Assembly: GCA_937916845.1 (NCBI GenBank)
Contig: CALFSK010000067.1
Coordinates: 124,001-188,000 of the forward strand
Direction: 5' to 3'
DNA from: an uncultured Lactobacillus sp.
GTDB taxonomy: Bacteria; Bacillota; Bacilli; Lactobacillales; Lactobacillaceae
Length of the DNA: 64,000 nucleotides
In this document: one piece after another, positions 40,376-48,962 of the stretch
Layout of the letters: every line of letters begins with the position of its first letter
Position numbering within the stretch: position 1 is the first letter of the stretch
Translations under genes and position numbers: made by a program
The notes under the pieces: model-generated
The model's input: only the letters and a program-made list of their open reading frames with translations
Database searches by the model: none
What the model was told of the DNA's origin: nothing

Positions 40376-41917
40376 ATGAATTTGAATTTAACCGCTAAAC
40401 AGAGCCAACAGTGGCGGCAACTGCTGAGCTTAATGGATGATAATTTAATGGCCCTGGTGGCCGACATGGAAGCGTCAGGTAAAATGGCGCCTACCGTTTT
40501 GACGGCGCTACAGAAACGGGGCTTGCCACAAACAGGATTGTCCGCCGACGCGGACCGGTTGAGTGAGCAGACCTTGAGTGTTCTTGCATTGGCACAGCGT
40601 TCGGCTAGTTTAGCCACGCTACTGGCAACTTGGTGGCAAGTGGTTGATGCCATCACAATGTACGGAACGACGCAACAAAAGCACGATTACTTAGAAACGC
40701 TACAAGTAATGGGACTATCCGCTATGGGGGCCCCCGCAACGGCCGCCGTTACAGCCATGCCAGTGGTAGACGGCTGGCAATTGACGGGGACGGTGACCCA
40801 CGTAATTAATTCGGGAATGGCACAGACTTACTTAGTTTTAGCGCAAACGCCACCGGACGTGCCGAGCGCTTTCCTAGTTCGGGCGGATCAGCCTGGGGTG
40901 AAAGTCGTCAATCAGCTTGAGACGTTAGGCTTGCGGGGCTTAGCGCTGGCGGATCTAACACTTGAACAGGTCAAAGTAACGGCTAGTGACCGGCTAGGCG
41001 CCATTGGACAAGGTTTGACAATCTTTCAGCGGGTCCAAGCCGTTGGTCAGATGATGCTCAGTGCCGTTGGTGCGGGCATCTTAGAACATGCGGGTCGTCA
41101 GATTCAACAACTGGCCCTGATGGAACAACCCCCGTTAGCCGAATTAGCGCCACTGCTGGCAACGGCCCGCGCGCTGACCCTGGGTGCTTTATCAACGGCT
41201 AGCCAAGCTGATGAAAATAGCGCCTTTTTCCAGTCAGCGGCCCTGACGGCTTGGCAAACGGTGAGTCAGAGTACGCCCCAGTTGCTCAGTGTGACGACCT
41301 TGATTGGGGACTTAGCGTACGGTGCGCGCTCACCAATGATGGCACTCACGCAGGACCTAGAAATGCTGCCACTATTAGTCGGAACGGCGCATCAGCTAGC
41401 TGCTACGTTTGCGACCCACACTTTGAACGCACCGGCAGTTGAAGCGGCTACTAGTGAAGCTCACAAGGAACCGGAACAGTTAGCCGTATCAGATTTGCAC
41501 CGGGTTGTTAAGAAGCTGAATTTGACCAAGGACGTTCCCGTTAACGTGGGCAGTATTGCGACGGCCAAACGGATTGTGACTTTGGGCCGGGGCGCACTGG
41601 ACCCCGCCGTGTTATTACAAGCACAACAGCTGGCTAAGTGGATTGGGGCGGCCATTGCGGTCACACAGCCATTGACGAGCTTGGAGCAGTTCAGTATTGA
41701 TCAGCAGATTGGCGGGGATGCTGTGTCCGTAGCCCCTGAAGTTTTGATCAATCTAGGTGTTTCGGGTGACGACCAATACTTAGCTGGCATCGCGGGTGCG
41801 CAACACGTCTTGTCCGTTAACCGTGATGCGACTGCGCCAATTATGGCGGCGTCACACCAAGTATTTGTCGGCGACGTGACAACGTTTTTAGACGGGATGG
41901 TCGCCGCGTTAAATTAA
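40376..41917 (+). CDS. Acyl-CoA dehydrogenase-like protein fused to EtfA C-terminal domain
   Basis: A 513-residue predicted flavoprotein with two parts. Residues 1 to about 360 have the acyl-CoA dehydrogenase layout: helical N-terminus, middle beta domain (MGAPATAAVTAMPVVDGWQLTGT, where substrate-binding strands sit) and helical C-terminus. Residues about 395-513 match the FAD-binding C-terminal domain of electron transfer flavoprotein alpha: VTLGRGALDP, QQIGGDAVSVAPEVLINLGVSG, QYLAGIAGAQHVLSVNRD, APIM and VGDV. A dehydrogenase carrying its own ETF domain could pass electrons intramolecularly. No ETF beta gene is in the window. AACGAGGTG precedes the ATG. Product, substrate and physiological partner are not known. 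Confidence 0.85.
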   Translation: MNLNLTAKQSQQWRQLLSLMDDNLMALVADMEASGKMAPTVLTALQKRGLPQTGLSADADRLSEQTLSVLALAQRSASLATLLATWWQVVDAITMYGTTQQKHDYLETLQVMGLSAMGAPATAAVTAMPVVDGWQLTGTVTHVINSGMAQTYLVLAQTPPDVPSAFLVRADQPGVKVVNQLETLGLRGLALADLTLEQVKVTASDRLGAIGQGLTIFQRVQAVGQMMLSAVGAGILEHAGRQIQQLALMEQPPLAELAPLLATARALTLGALSTASQADENSAFFQSAALTAWQTVSQSTPQLLSVTTLIGDLAYGARSPMMALTQDLEMLPLLVGTAHQLAATFATHTLNAPAVEAATSEAHKEPEQLAVSDLHRVVKKLNLTKDVPVNVGSIATAKRIVTLGRGALDPAVLLQAQQLAKWIGAAIAVTQPLTSLEQFSIDQQIGGDAVSVAPEVLINLGVSGDDQYLAGIAGAQHVLSVNRDATAPIMAASHQVFVGDVTTFLDGMVAALN

Positions 41918-41937
41918 AGATACGTGTCATTATAGTA

Positions 41938-41970
41938 GCGTTTCCTAGTTGTCGCTGGGGAACGCTTTTT
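41938..41970 (+). terminator. Terminator after the dehydrogenase fusion
   Basis: Stem AGCGTTTCC/GGGGAACGCT with a 10-base loop, then TTTT. Confidence 0.75.
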
Positions 41971-42105
41971 ATATTGTGAAAGCTTATCAATCTGATGGGT
42001 AAGAAGTTGATTAGGATTTACGCTTAGGGGTTATTAAGCTAAAACTGGCATGATACAATAAAATAATAAATTCACAATATCTCAATTATCGAGGGGGAAC
42101 GGATA

Positions 42106-43617
42106 ATGAAGACACGCTTATTTTCAGCAATTGCCAGCTTAACGTTGGTGACTGCTAGTTTGGCAGGATGTGGTAATGCCAACACGACCAAGAAGAGTAG
42201 CAGTAGTAGCAGTTCCAAAAAAACAGAGGTGACAACGGGGGCGTCAAAGACCCAATATTCATCCGTTAAGGACCTGAAGTCGAAGTACGACGTCGTCATC
42301 GTTGGTGCCGGTGGTGCTGGGATGTCCGCCGCATTAGCTGCGAAAGAAAAGGGGCTCAAACCCGTTATTTTAGAAAAGATGCCGGTCGCTGGTGGGAACA
42401 CGTTAAAGGCTTCCTCCGGGATGAACGCTTCGGAAACGAAGGTTCAAAAGAAAGCCGGCGTCAAAGACTCTAACGATAAGTTCTATAAAGAGACGCTCGA
42501 GGGTGGCCACGGGACGAACGACAAGAAGATGTTACGCTTCTTCGTTGACCATTCTGCCAGTGCCGTTGATTGGTTAGATGGCATGGGCATCAAGCTGAAT
42601 AACTTAACGATTACCGGTGGGATGAGTGTTAAACGGACTCACCGCCCAGCGGATGGTTCCGCGGTCGGGGGTTACTTAGTCAGCGGTTTACTCCGTAACG
42701 TTAAGAAAAATAACATACCAATTTACGTCAACGCCGACGTCACTAAGATCAATGAAAAGTCTGGCAAAGTTGACGGCGTCAAAGTTAAGTTTAACCAAGA
42801 TAAAACAAAAACAATCAGTTCCAAAGCGGTTATCGTGACAACCGGTGGCTTCGGTGCAAGCAAGGCCATGATTAAGAAATATCGTCCAGACCTGTCTAAG
42901 TACGTCACGACCAACCAAGCTGGGAGTACTGGTGACGGGATCAAGATGATCAAGTCACTGGGCGGCTACACGGTTGATATGAACAAGATTCAAATTCACC
43001 CAACGGTTTACCAAAAGCCACCATACTTAGTTGGTGAAGCGGTACGTGGTGAAGGTGGTATCTTGGTCAATAAACAAGGGGAACGTTTCACCAATGAAAT
43101 GGGAACCCGTGACGTGGTTTCCGCAGCTATTAACAAGCAATCCGGCAAGTACGCTTACGTCCTCTTTGACGGCGGCGTTAAGAAGCGGGTCACGGCTATC
43201 AACCAGTACCAGAAGAAGGGCATGGTCGTTTCATCCGACAGTCTCGCCGGCTTAGCTAAGAAGCTTGGTGTTTCAAGTGACAACTTAGCCACGACCGTTA
43301 AAACGTGGAATAAGGACGTCAAGAACAAGAAGGACGGCCAATTCAAGCGGACGACCGGAATGGATAACCAGTTGAATACGCCGAAGTATTACGCGATTAA
43401 GATTGCGCCCGGGATTCACTACACGATGGGTGGCGTTAAGATCAATCCACAGACCGAAGTATTGAAGAAGTCCGGTCAAGCAATTCCTGGTCTCTACGCT
43501 GCTGGTGAAGTCACCGGTGGGCTGCACGGGGACAACCGGATCGGTGGGAACTCCGTTGCTGAAATCGTGATCTTCGGTCGCCAAGCTGGGACGCAGGTCG
43601 CAAAGTATGTTAAATAA
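42106..43617 (+). CDS. Secreted lipoprotein flavoprotein reductase (fumarate reductase/flavocytochrome c type)
   Basis: A 503-residue lipoprotein. The signal MKTRLFSAIASLTLVTASLAGC ends in lipobox LAGC; a Ser/Lys linker follows, then an FAD_binding_2 domain (VVIVGAGGAGMSAALAAKE near residue 65, and LYAAGEVTGGLHGDNRIGGNS near residue 465). The family reduces fumarate, urocanate or related enoates outside the membrane. There is no FMN-binding or heme domain, so electrons must come from a separate carrier. GAGGGGG precedes the ATG. It follows the acyl-CoA dehydrogenase-EtfA fusion, but a terminator lies between them, so co-transcription is not assured. Confidence 0.92.
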   Translation: MKTRLFSAIASLTLVTASLAGCGNANTTKKSSSSSSSKKTEVTTGASKTQYSSVKDLKSKYDVVIVGAGGAGMSAALAAKEKGLKPVILEKMPVAGGNTLKASSGMNASETKVQKKAGVKDSNDKFYKETLEGGHGTNDKKMLRFFVDHSASAVDWLDGMGIKLNNLTITGGMSVKRTHRPADGSAVGGYLVSGLLRNVKKNNIPIYVNADVTKINEKSGKVDGVKVKFNQDKTKTISSKAVIVTTGGFGASKAMIKKYRPDLSKYVTTNQAGSTGDGIKMIKSLGGYTVDMNKIQIHPTVYQKPPYLVGEAVRGEGGILVNKQGERFTNEMGTRDVVSAAINKQSGKYAYVLFDGGVKKRVTAINQYQKKGMVVSSDSLAGLAKKLGVSSDNLATTVKTWNKDVKNKKDGQFKRTTGMDNQLNTPKYYAIKIAPGIHYTMGGVKINPQTEVLKKSGQAIPGLYAAGEVTGGLHGDNRIGGNSVAEIVIFGRQAGTQVAKYVK

Positions 43618-43703
43618 CAAAAGTTTGAAAGTTAAATTTAGGGATTGATTACTGTTGTATCAGTATTTAGACTAATACAACTTAACTACTTGTGAATTAG
43701 TCC

Positions 43704-43873
43704 GGTTGCCACTGATGACATGCGGTCGTGGGACCGGGGGAAGCCAAAGAGCGGTCTGCCCCCTCGCCCGGAACGATTGCAAAATGCGCAATTGTCCCGG
43801 ACCGTCCGTGGCCTAAGACCGGAAATTCACCGGTCAAAAGCCACCTTCACGACCGATATCATCAGTGACAACC
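43704..43873 (+). repeat. Intergenic repeat family B, copy B2
   Basis: 170 bp. Ends GGTTGCCACTGATGACATG against ATCATCAGTGACAACC. Inner hairpins: CGGGGG.../...CCCCCTCG, CCGGAACGATTGC/GCAATTGTCCCGG and GACCGG/CCGGTC inside GTGGC/GCCAC. Same shape as B1 with changed but still paired stems. Confidence 0.85.
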
Positions 43874-43915
43874 TCTGATTATCCAAATCATAATAGTAAG
43901 TCTGTTTTGAGCGCA

Positions 43916-44077
43916 GTCGGGTAGCCTTGGTGTGCTGTGTCGGCAAGATTGGCAGGTGTTTCTTATCTGCCAATCTTGCGGGGCGATTCAAAGACGTGGG
44001 TTATCGGCTTGGAATTGAGGGAGCAGACCGCATTTTGGCTGGGACCGTCCCCCATAGCACACCAGGGTTTACCCGAC
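43916..44077 (+). repeat. Intergenic repeat family A, copy A2
   Basis: 162 bp. Closing stem GTCGGGTAGCC.../...TTTACCCGAC. First inner hairpin GCAAGATTGGCAG/CTGCCAATCTTGC is perfect; then the conserved loop GACGTGGGTTATCGGC and the third hairpin with loop ACCGCATTTTGGC. Confidence 0.85.
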
Positions 44078-44168
44078 GGAGCGGATAATTTAGGAGTGAC
44101 TATCGCTACTATTACAGTGTTAATAGTGATTTTAGACTTTTCAACTTTTAGTTAAATAACAGTGCATC

Positions 44169-44199
44169 AAAAAAGAGCTGAATTTTCAGCTCTTTTTTT
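44169..44199. terminator. Bidirectional terminator next to folT-like gene
   Basis: Stem AAAAAAGAGCTGAA/TTCAGCTCTTTTTTT with a two-base loop. Confidence 0.9.
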
Positions 44200-44220
44200 G
44201 TTGCGCTAAATTGATTCCGC

Positions 44221-44739
44221 TTACTGCAAGTTAAATTTACTAGTGAGCTGGTTGAGCACCGGAATCTTGAAGAGTGCCAGTAGAACTGCGGTGTAGATTA
44301 CGTAGGTCACAATTTCTTGAATGAACCGGGTCGTTAGTAGCGCCGCCCACGGTGTGAGGTACATGATATGTAGCCACAAGCTATTTAAAATGAAATTCCA
44401 GATGAAGACGACGATAAAATTGGCGAGTAATAGCCGTAGCAAGGTCGTTTTGTGTTGAAACGCAATGCCAAAAGTTAGCCCCGTCAAGAAGGCGGTCAGA
44501 ATGAATCCCGGGAAAAAGGTGAACTTGGGAAAGAGGACCATGCCTAAAAAGTAGGCGAGCGCGGTGCTGCCAGCCGTGACCAGTGGTGAAAAGAGCCGGG
44601 CCGTCAACGCAACGATGATAAAAGCAAAGGCAATTTTGGTCGTTAAAAATTGAATGGATAGCAGACTGCCCAGCACGATCTGCATAGCGGTGAGGACGCC
44701 TAACGTTGTGATTTTTTTGACAATAGTTTGTGAGCCCAT
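44221..44739 (-). CDS. ECF transporter S component, FolT-like
   Basis: A 172-residue membrane protein with about six hydrophobic segments. The N-terminus ITTLGVLTAMQIVLGSLLSI and FAFIIVALTARLFSPLVTAGSTALA follow the pattern of ECF S components, closest in my judgement to the folate subunit FolT, which is of similar length and shares the ALTARLFSPL-type loop. It would use the shared Ecf A-A'-T module encoded elsewhere. Its ribosome site GGGGG is about 12 bases from the ATG. Folate specificity is an inference; no THF riboswitch is visible upstream. Confidence 0.75.
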   Translation of the reverse strand: MGSQTIVKKITTLGVLTAMQIVLGSLLSIQFLTTKIAFAFIIVALTARLFSPLVTAGSTALAYFLGMVLFPKFTFFPGFILTAFLTGLTFGIAFQHKTTLLRLLLANFIVVFIWNFILNSLWLHIMYLTPWAALLTTRFIQEIVTYVIYTAVLLALFKIPVLNQLTSKFNLQ

Positions 44740-44919
44740 AGCGAATTGTTTCCCCCTAAGTGATGAATTAACTAGTATTGTAAGGGAAAACGTGGGGTAT
44801 TACTAGTCTGATTTAGGTTTTTACCAAATAGTCGCGGCGTGAACGATATGGACTTAATGGGAATACGCACAGTTACTTGCCCGATTGTAGCGCATCGTAA
44901 GTAAATTACGCAATATTTA

Positions 44920-44957
44920 TGCAATCGCTTGCAATAAACGTGAAAACGTTTTATATT
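44920..44957 (+). promoter_or_regulatory. Promoter and operators of the first malR gene
   Basis: TTGCAA (44929-44934), 17 bp, TATATT (44952-44957). TGCAATCGCTTGCA (44920-44933) overlaps the -35 and TGAAAACGTTTTAT (44941-44954) lies between -35 and -10; both have the LacI/cre-type centred CG. The first matches cre at 12 of 14 positions, and the second at 12 of 14. Autoregulation or CcpA control is likely. Confidence 0.65.
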
Positions 44958-44992
44958 TAAGCTTGTAGAAACATTCGATTGGAGGGGACAAC

Positions 44993-46012
44993 ATGGCAAC
45001 GATCAAAGATGTTGCCAAGCGCGCGGGGGTTTCGCCATCAACGGCGTCCCGTGCAATGCATGGTAGCAAAGTCATCAGTAAACCAACGCGGGATAAGGTT
45101 ATTAAAGCTGCCCGTGAATTAAACTACGCACCGGATTTTAATGCGCAAAATTTAGCCACTAAAGCTAGTAATACGATTGGCGTCGTTTTACCAGTTGATC
45201 ATCACGAAATTTTTTCAAATCCATTTTTCTTGGAAATGATTCGGGGAATTAACGAAGTTTGTAGCAAGAACGGGTCAATGACGACCCTCGCCACGGGGAT
45301 TTCTAGTGACGAACTCGTGCATAATATTGACGTCATGATTGCGCAGGGTCACATTCGCAATTTTATTTTGTTGTACTCAGAAAAAGATGATCCGGTGGTC
45401 GAACGACTGAACCATTTTGACGTGCAGTACGTCATTATTGGAAAACCGTATCAAGATGTCAATAAGACGTCCTATGTCGATAACGACAACGTACAGGCTG
45501 GAACGGACGCGGCCCAGTACCTAGTAGATCGCGGCCATCAGCGGATTTGTTTTCTGTATTCAGATTTATCTAAAATGGTCCAGGGTGACCGGATGCTCGG
45601 GTATCAGCGGACAATGATGCAACACCAATTACCAAGTATTCTATTAGAAGCGCGGTTCGAAGACCATGCCTCAGGGGTCAAATCCATGAAGCATTTCTTT
45701 GAACAATACCCAGACGTGACCGGCTTTGTGGCGGTCGATGACATGATGGCACTCAAGCTCCAACAAGTGTTACATAACGATCCGGAATGGAAGGTCAAAC
45801 AGTTCTCGTTGATTGGGTTCAATAATTCGATCTTCTCAGAGTTGGCGCACCCGACCTTGACGTCGGTTGCGGTCTTTCCACAACGTTTAGGCGAAGAAGC
45901 AGCTAAAATCGTCATGACTGACCGTCCGGCTGAAGAGTTATCAACGGCTGTGATTGTGCCACACCAAATCGTTACTAGACATTCGGTGCACCCGATCAGA
46001 TCATTAAAATAA
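44993..46012 (+). CDS. malR: LacI-family regulator 1 (MalR-type)
   Basis: A 339-residue repressor. The N-terminal helix-turn-helix ATIKDVAKRAGVSPSTASRAMHGS is the canonical LacI/GalR reading head, then the hinge helix and a periplasmic-binding-protein-like effector domain (IGVVLPVDHHE, FVAVDDMMALKL, LIGFNN). GGAGGGG lies about 7 bases before the ATG. It opens a run of sugar genes, so a maltose-responsive role is inferred from neighbours. Two LacI-type operators overlap its own promoter. Confidence 0.9.
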   Translation: MATIKDVAKRAGVSPSTASRAMHGSKVISKPTRDKVIKAARELNYAPDFNAQNLATKASNTIGVVLPVDHHEIFSNPFFLEMIRGINEVCSKNGSMTTLATGISSDELVHNIDVMIAQGHIRNFILLYSEKDDPVVERLNHFDVQYVIIGKPYQDVNKTSYVDNDNVQAGTDAAQYLVDRGHQRICFLYSDLSKMVQGDRMLGYQRTMMQHQLPSILLEARFEDHASGVKSMKHFFEQYPDVTGFVAVDDMMALKLQQVLHNDPEWKVKQFSLIGFNNSIFSELAHPTLTSVAVFPQRLGEEAAKIVMTDRPAEELSTAVIVPHQIVTRHSVHPIRSLK

Positions 46013-46055
46013 AGCGTCGGGATTGAGTGACAACTAAAAAGGGGGAGTTTAGTCA

Positions 46056-47018
46056 ATGGCAACGTTAAATGACGTCGCTAAGCGGGCCAACGTTTCTAAA
46101 ATGACGGTTTCGCGGGCAATCAATCATCCAGAACAAGTGCGACCAGAGTTACGGGATAGTATTCTGCACGTGATGGCTGAATTAAATTATCAGCCCAATG
46201 CGGCTGCACGCGCGCTGGTGAGTCGGCGGACCCGTGTGGTCAAATTAACAATTTTCGAAGATATGGATACCACCGAACCTTACTACATGATGTTATTAGC
46301 GGGGATCGCGAACGAGTTAAATCAACATCAATATGCGCTGCAATTGGCAACTAGTAACAGTTACGAGGTCGGCGAGTGCGACGGCTACATCTTAACTGGG
46401 ATTCGGCAAAAGAATTACGCCTGGGTCGAGCAGCTCAAGCAACCAGTCGTCTTTTTTGGGCGTAATCAACAAGGTTATGATTACGTCGATACGAATAATT
46501 ACCAAGCGATTCAAGATAGTTCGACGTATGCCGTTCAAAATGGTTACACCAACCTCGTTTTTGTGGGTATTGCCGTGGACGAGCCGTTTGAACAGGACCG
46601 CGAACGGGGATTCCGTGATTTTATTACGGCTAACCAAGTTAGCGGCCAACTGGTTCAATTGGCCAATCACTGCCACGTCGCAACGGACTATGTCCAGCAA
46701 CACTGGGCGGAATTTCCTGACAATACGGCGTTCATTTGCGCGAGTGACCGCTTGGCAATCGGGATTGAAGATGGCATTATCCTGCAAGGCAAGCGGGTCC
46801 CTGAAGATTACGGTGTGATTGGATTTGATGGGGTCTTATTGAATCAGATTGCGTCGAAACGCTTAACAACAATGAAGCAACCCTTGGAAGCGATGGGCCA
46901 GGCTGCGGTCAGACTACTTTTGGCAAACATTGCCAATCCCGGTTCGCCTGCTACGCCCCACGACCAAGAAAAAATTATTATTAATTCACGGTTATCGATT
47001 GCAGAATCGACCCGGTGA
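46056..47018 (+). CDS. LacI-family regulator 2
   Basis: A 320-residue repressor with LacI-type head ATLNDVAKRANVSKMTVSRAINHPEQVRP and an effector domain containing YILTGIRQKNYAWVEQL and VIGFDGVLLNQIASKRLTTMKQP. It differs clearly from the first regulator, so the two are not a recent duplication. A GGGGGAG ribosome site lies upstream. The alpha-glucosidase gene begins 14 bases after its stop (TGA), and GAGGAG for that gene lies within this gap, so the two are coupled in one transcript. Effector probably maltose or a maltodextrin product. Confidence 0.9.
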   Translation: MATLNDVAKRANVSKMTVSRAINHPEQVRPELRDSILHVMAELNYQPNAAARALVSRRTRVVKLTIFEDMDTTEPYYMMLLAGIANELNQHQYALQLATSNSYEVGECDGYILTGIRQKNYAWVEQLKQPVVFFGRNQQGYDYVDTNNYQAIQDSSTYAVQNGYTNLVFVGIAVDEPFEQDRERGFRDFITANQVSGQLVQLANHCHVATDYVQQHWAEFPDNTAFICASDRLAIGIEDGIILQGKRVPEDYGVIGFDGVLLNQIASKRLTTMKQPLEAMGQAAVRLLLANIANPGSPATPHDQEKIIINSRLSIAESTR

Positions 47019-47032
47019 TAGAGGAGTTTATC

Positions 47033-48706
47033 ATGAGTAAACACTGGTATGACCAACAAACGATTTATCAAATTTATCCTAAAAGTTTTAACGATAGTAA
47101 CCACGATGGTATTGGGGATATTCCGGGTATCACGGCGAAAGTCCCCTATTTAAAAAAATTGGGCATTACGACGCTGTGGTTGAACCCGATTTATCAGTCA
47201 CCGCAAGTCGATAATGGTTACGACGTCTCGGATTATTACCAAGTAGATCCGAGCCTGGGGACGATGGCTGAAGTTGAGGAACTCATTAAAACGGTCCACG
47301 CCAACGGGATGTACATTCTGTTTGACTTCGTTTTGAACCACACTTCGGACCAACACCCGTGGTTTAAACAAGCGGTAGCTGATCCGAATAGCCCGTACCG
47401 CGACTATTACTTGTGGCAAGATCCCGCTGCGGATGGCGGTCGGCCTAATAATTGGGGCTCTTTCTTCGGCGGTAGTGTCTGGGAAAAAGATCCTGCGGGT
47501 GGGCCCCAATACTATTTCCACTTATTTGATAAGCGGATGCCCGATTTAAACTGGAAAAATCCAGCTGTCCAACAGGCGATGCGCGATGTCGCTGAGTTCT
47601 GGGTGGAAAAGGGCATCGATGGCTTACGGTTGGACGCCTTTATTCACTTAGCTAAGGCTGATTTTCGTCAGAACTATCCGAGTGCGACCGGCGATCAAAC
47701 GCCAATTATTAGTGACATGTTTTACGCGCACCTTCCTAAAGTTCACCAATACTTACATGATTTTGTCGCGGGAATCAAAGCAAAGCACCCTGAAACTTAC
47801 GTTGTGGGCGAAGCGTCGTCAGCCGATGCCCACTTAATGGTCGATTACACGAAGCCGGGGACGGACGAGTGTGATAACGTCATTACGTTTAAGACGTTTG
47901 CGGATGATAATTCGGGGGATGACCCAACGTTCTCCGACATGTTCCAACCACGACCAATGGATGTGACAACTTATAAACAACATACGGTTGGGATTCAAGC
48001 TGCTTTAGCGGATACTAGTTTACCAACGCTTTATTGGAATAATCATGACATGGCGCGGGTAGCTACGCGCTATGGTGACGCTAATTATCCACTAGCCAGT
48101 GCCAAGTCGTTAGCAACGGCGTTGTATTTACAGCGTGGGATTCCAATCATCTATTATGGTGAGGAATTGGGCCTAACGAATATTCGTTACGATAACGTGG
48201 CCGACTTTGAAGACCAGACGGTGCCAGGATTTGTTGCCAGTGCTAAAGCGGCGGGCAAGTCGCAGGCTGCCATTATGGATATGCTCAACCGCACCCATAA
48301 GATGGCGGGCCGCGGTCCGATGCAATGGGATGACAGCCAGTACCACGGTTTCTCAGACCACTTGCCATGGAAACACGGTGCAACCGATCGCATGAACGCG
48401 AACGATGAGATGGCTGATGAGAACAGTGTCTTCAATTACTACCGTGAATTGCTTAAATTGAAACGACAAGCACCGTTCGCAAATGGCCAGTTCATCATGT
48501 TACCGAGTGATCAACGACTCTTTACTTACTTGATCGATGATACGACTGAACGCGCTGCGGTCGTCTGTAACTTAACGGATCAACCACAAACTTATACGTT
48601 ACCGTTTGCAGGGAAACGGGTCTTACTCGTGCAGGGCGGGGCGACCGTTGTGGCTGACCAAGTGACGTTGCCTGCTTGGAGTAACATTGTGGTCCAAGCC
48701 AATTAA
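47033..48706 (+). CDS. malL: Alpha-glucosidase, GH13 oligo-1,6-glucosidase type
   Basis: A 557-residue cytosolic glycoside hydrolase of family 13. The barrel begins TIYQIYPKSFNDSNHDGIGDIPGI; conserved region I DFVLNHTSDQHPWF, region II GLRLDAFIHL with the nucleophile Asp, region III with the acid Glu in VVGEASS, and region IV WNNHDMARV. It releases glucose from isomalto- and malto-oligosaccharides. The ATG at 47033 has GAGGAG 7 bases upstream; the longer frame start overlapping the regulator gene has no ribosome site. A second member of the family begins at 63682. Confidence 0.95.
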   Translation: MSKHWYDQQTIYQIYPKSFNDSNHDGIGDIPGITAKVPYLKKLGITTLWLNPIYQSPQVDNGYDVSDYYQVDPSLGTMAEVEELIKTVHANGMYILFDFVLNHTSDQHPWFKQAVADPNSPYRDYYLWQDPAADGGRPNNWGSFFGGSVWEKDPAGGPQYYFHLFDKRMPDLNWKNPAVQQAMRDVAEFWVEKGIDGLRLDAFIHLAKADFRQNYPSATGDQTPIISDMFYAHLPKVHQYLHDFVAGIKAKHPETYVVGEASSADAHLMVDYTKPGTDECDNVITFKTFADDNSGDDPTFSDMFQPRPMDVTTYKQHTVGIQAALADTSLPTLYWNNHDMARVATRYGDANYPLASAKSLATALYLQRGIPIIYYGEELGLTNIRYDNVADFEDQTVPGFVASAKAAGKSQAAIMDMLNRTHKMAGRGPMQWDDSQYHGFSDHLPWKHGATDRMNANDEMADENSVFNYYRELLKLKRQAPFANGQFIMLPSDQRLFTYLIDDTTERAAVVCNLTDQPQTYTLPFAGKRVLLVQGGATVVADQVTLPAWSNIVVQAN

Positions 48707-48818
48707 TGCAAGCATTGGTTGATTATTCAACAATTGGTATAGTATTAACCACACTAATGTTTATAAACAAAAATCGTTAACATTTTATAAATTGGTATAA
48801 ATGTTGATATAACAGTAA

Positions 48819-48853
48819 ATCCCAGCTAATTATCTAGCTGGGATTTATTTTTT
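48819..48853 (+). terminator. Terminator after malL
   Basis: Stem AATCCCAGCTA/TAGCTGGGATT with a 6-base loop, then TATTTTTT. Confidence 0.85.
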
Positions 48854-48862
48854 AACAAATGT

Positions 48863-48917
48863 TGTTAACGTTAACATTACGAAAACGCTTGCGAAAGCGT
48901 TTGCATAGTTGCATAAT
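48863..48917 (+). promoter_or_regulatory. malE promoter with cre and tandem LacI-type operators
   Basis: TGTTAACGTTAACA (48863-48876) is a perfect palindrome that matches cre at every position. CGAAAACGCTTGCG (48880-48893) and CGAAAGCGTTTGCA (48892-48905) are overlapping LacI-type operators. The promoter TTGCGA (48889-48894), 17 bp, CATAAT (48912-48917) is covered by them. Suggests double control by MalR and CcpA. Confidence 0.8.
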
Positions 48918-48962
48918 AAATTATGGTAAATGAATTAAGATACTTCGCAAGGAGGAAGCACT

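Larger units (their letters stand above)
43620..44160 (+). repeat. Composite repeat unit B-A, locus 2
   Basis: A 540-bp gene-free block made of an AT-rich left flank (AAAGTTAAATTTAGGG...), B2, A2 and a right flank (GGAGCGGATAATTTAGGAGTG...). The flanks recur at 58609-58978, where B is missing. Confidence 0.85.

Noticed and set aside
43937..44155. Short frames inside repeat elements (also 38849-39061, 58381-58579, 58669-58878)
   Set aside because: They lie in non-coding structured repeats, are not kept between copies and lack ribosome sites.
44740..44992. THF riboswitch before the FolT-like gene
   Set aside because: No recognisable THF aptamer motif in the 250 bp upstream.
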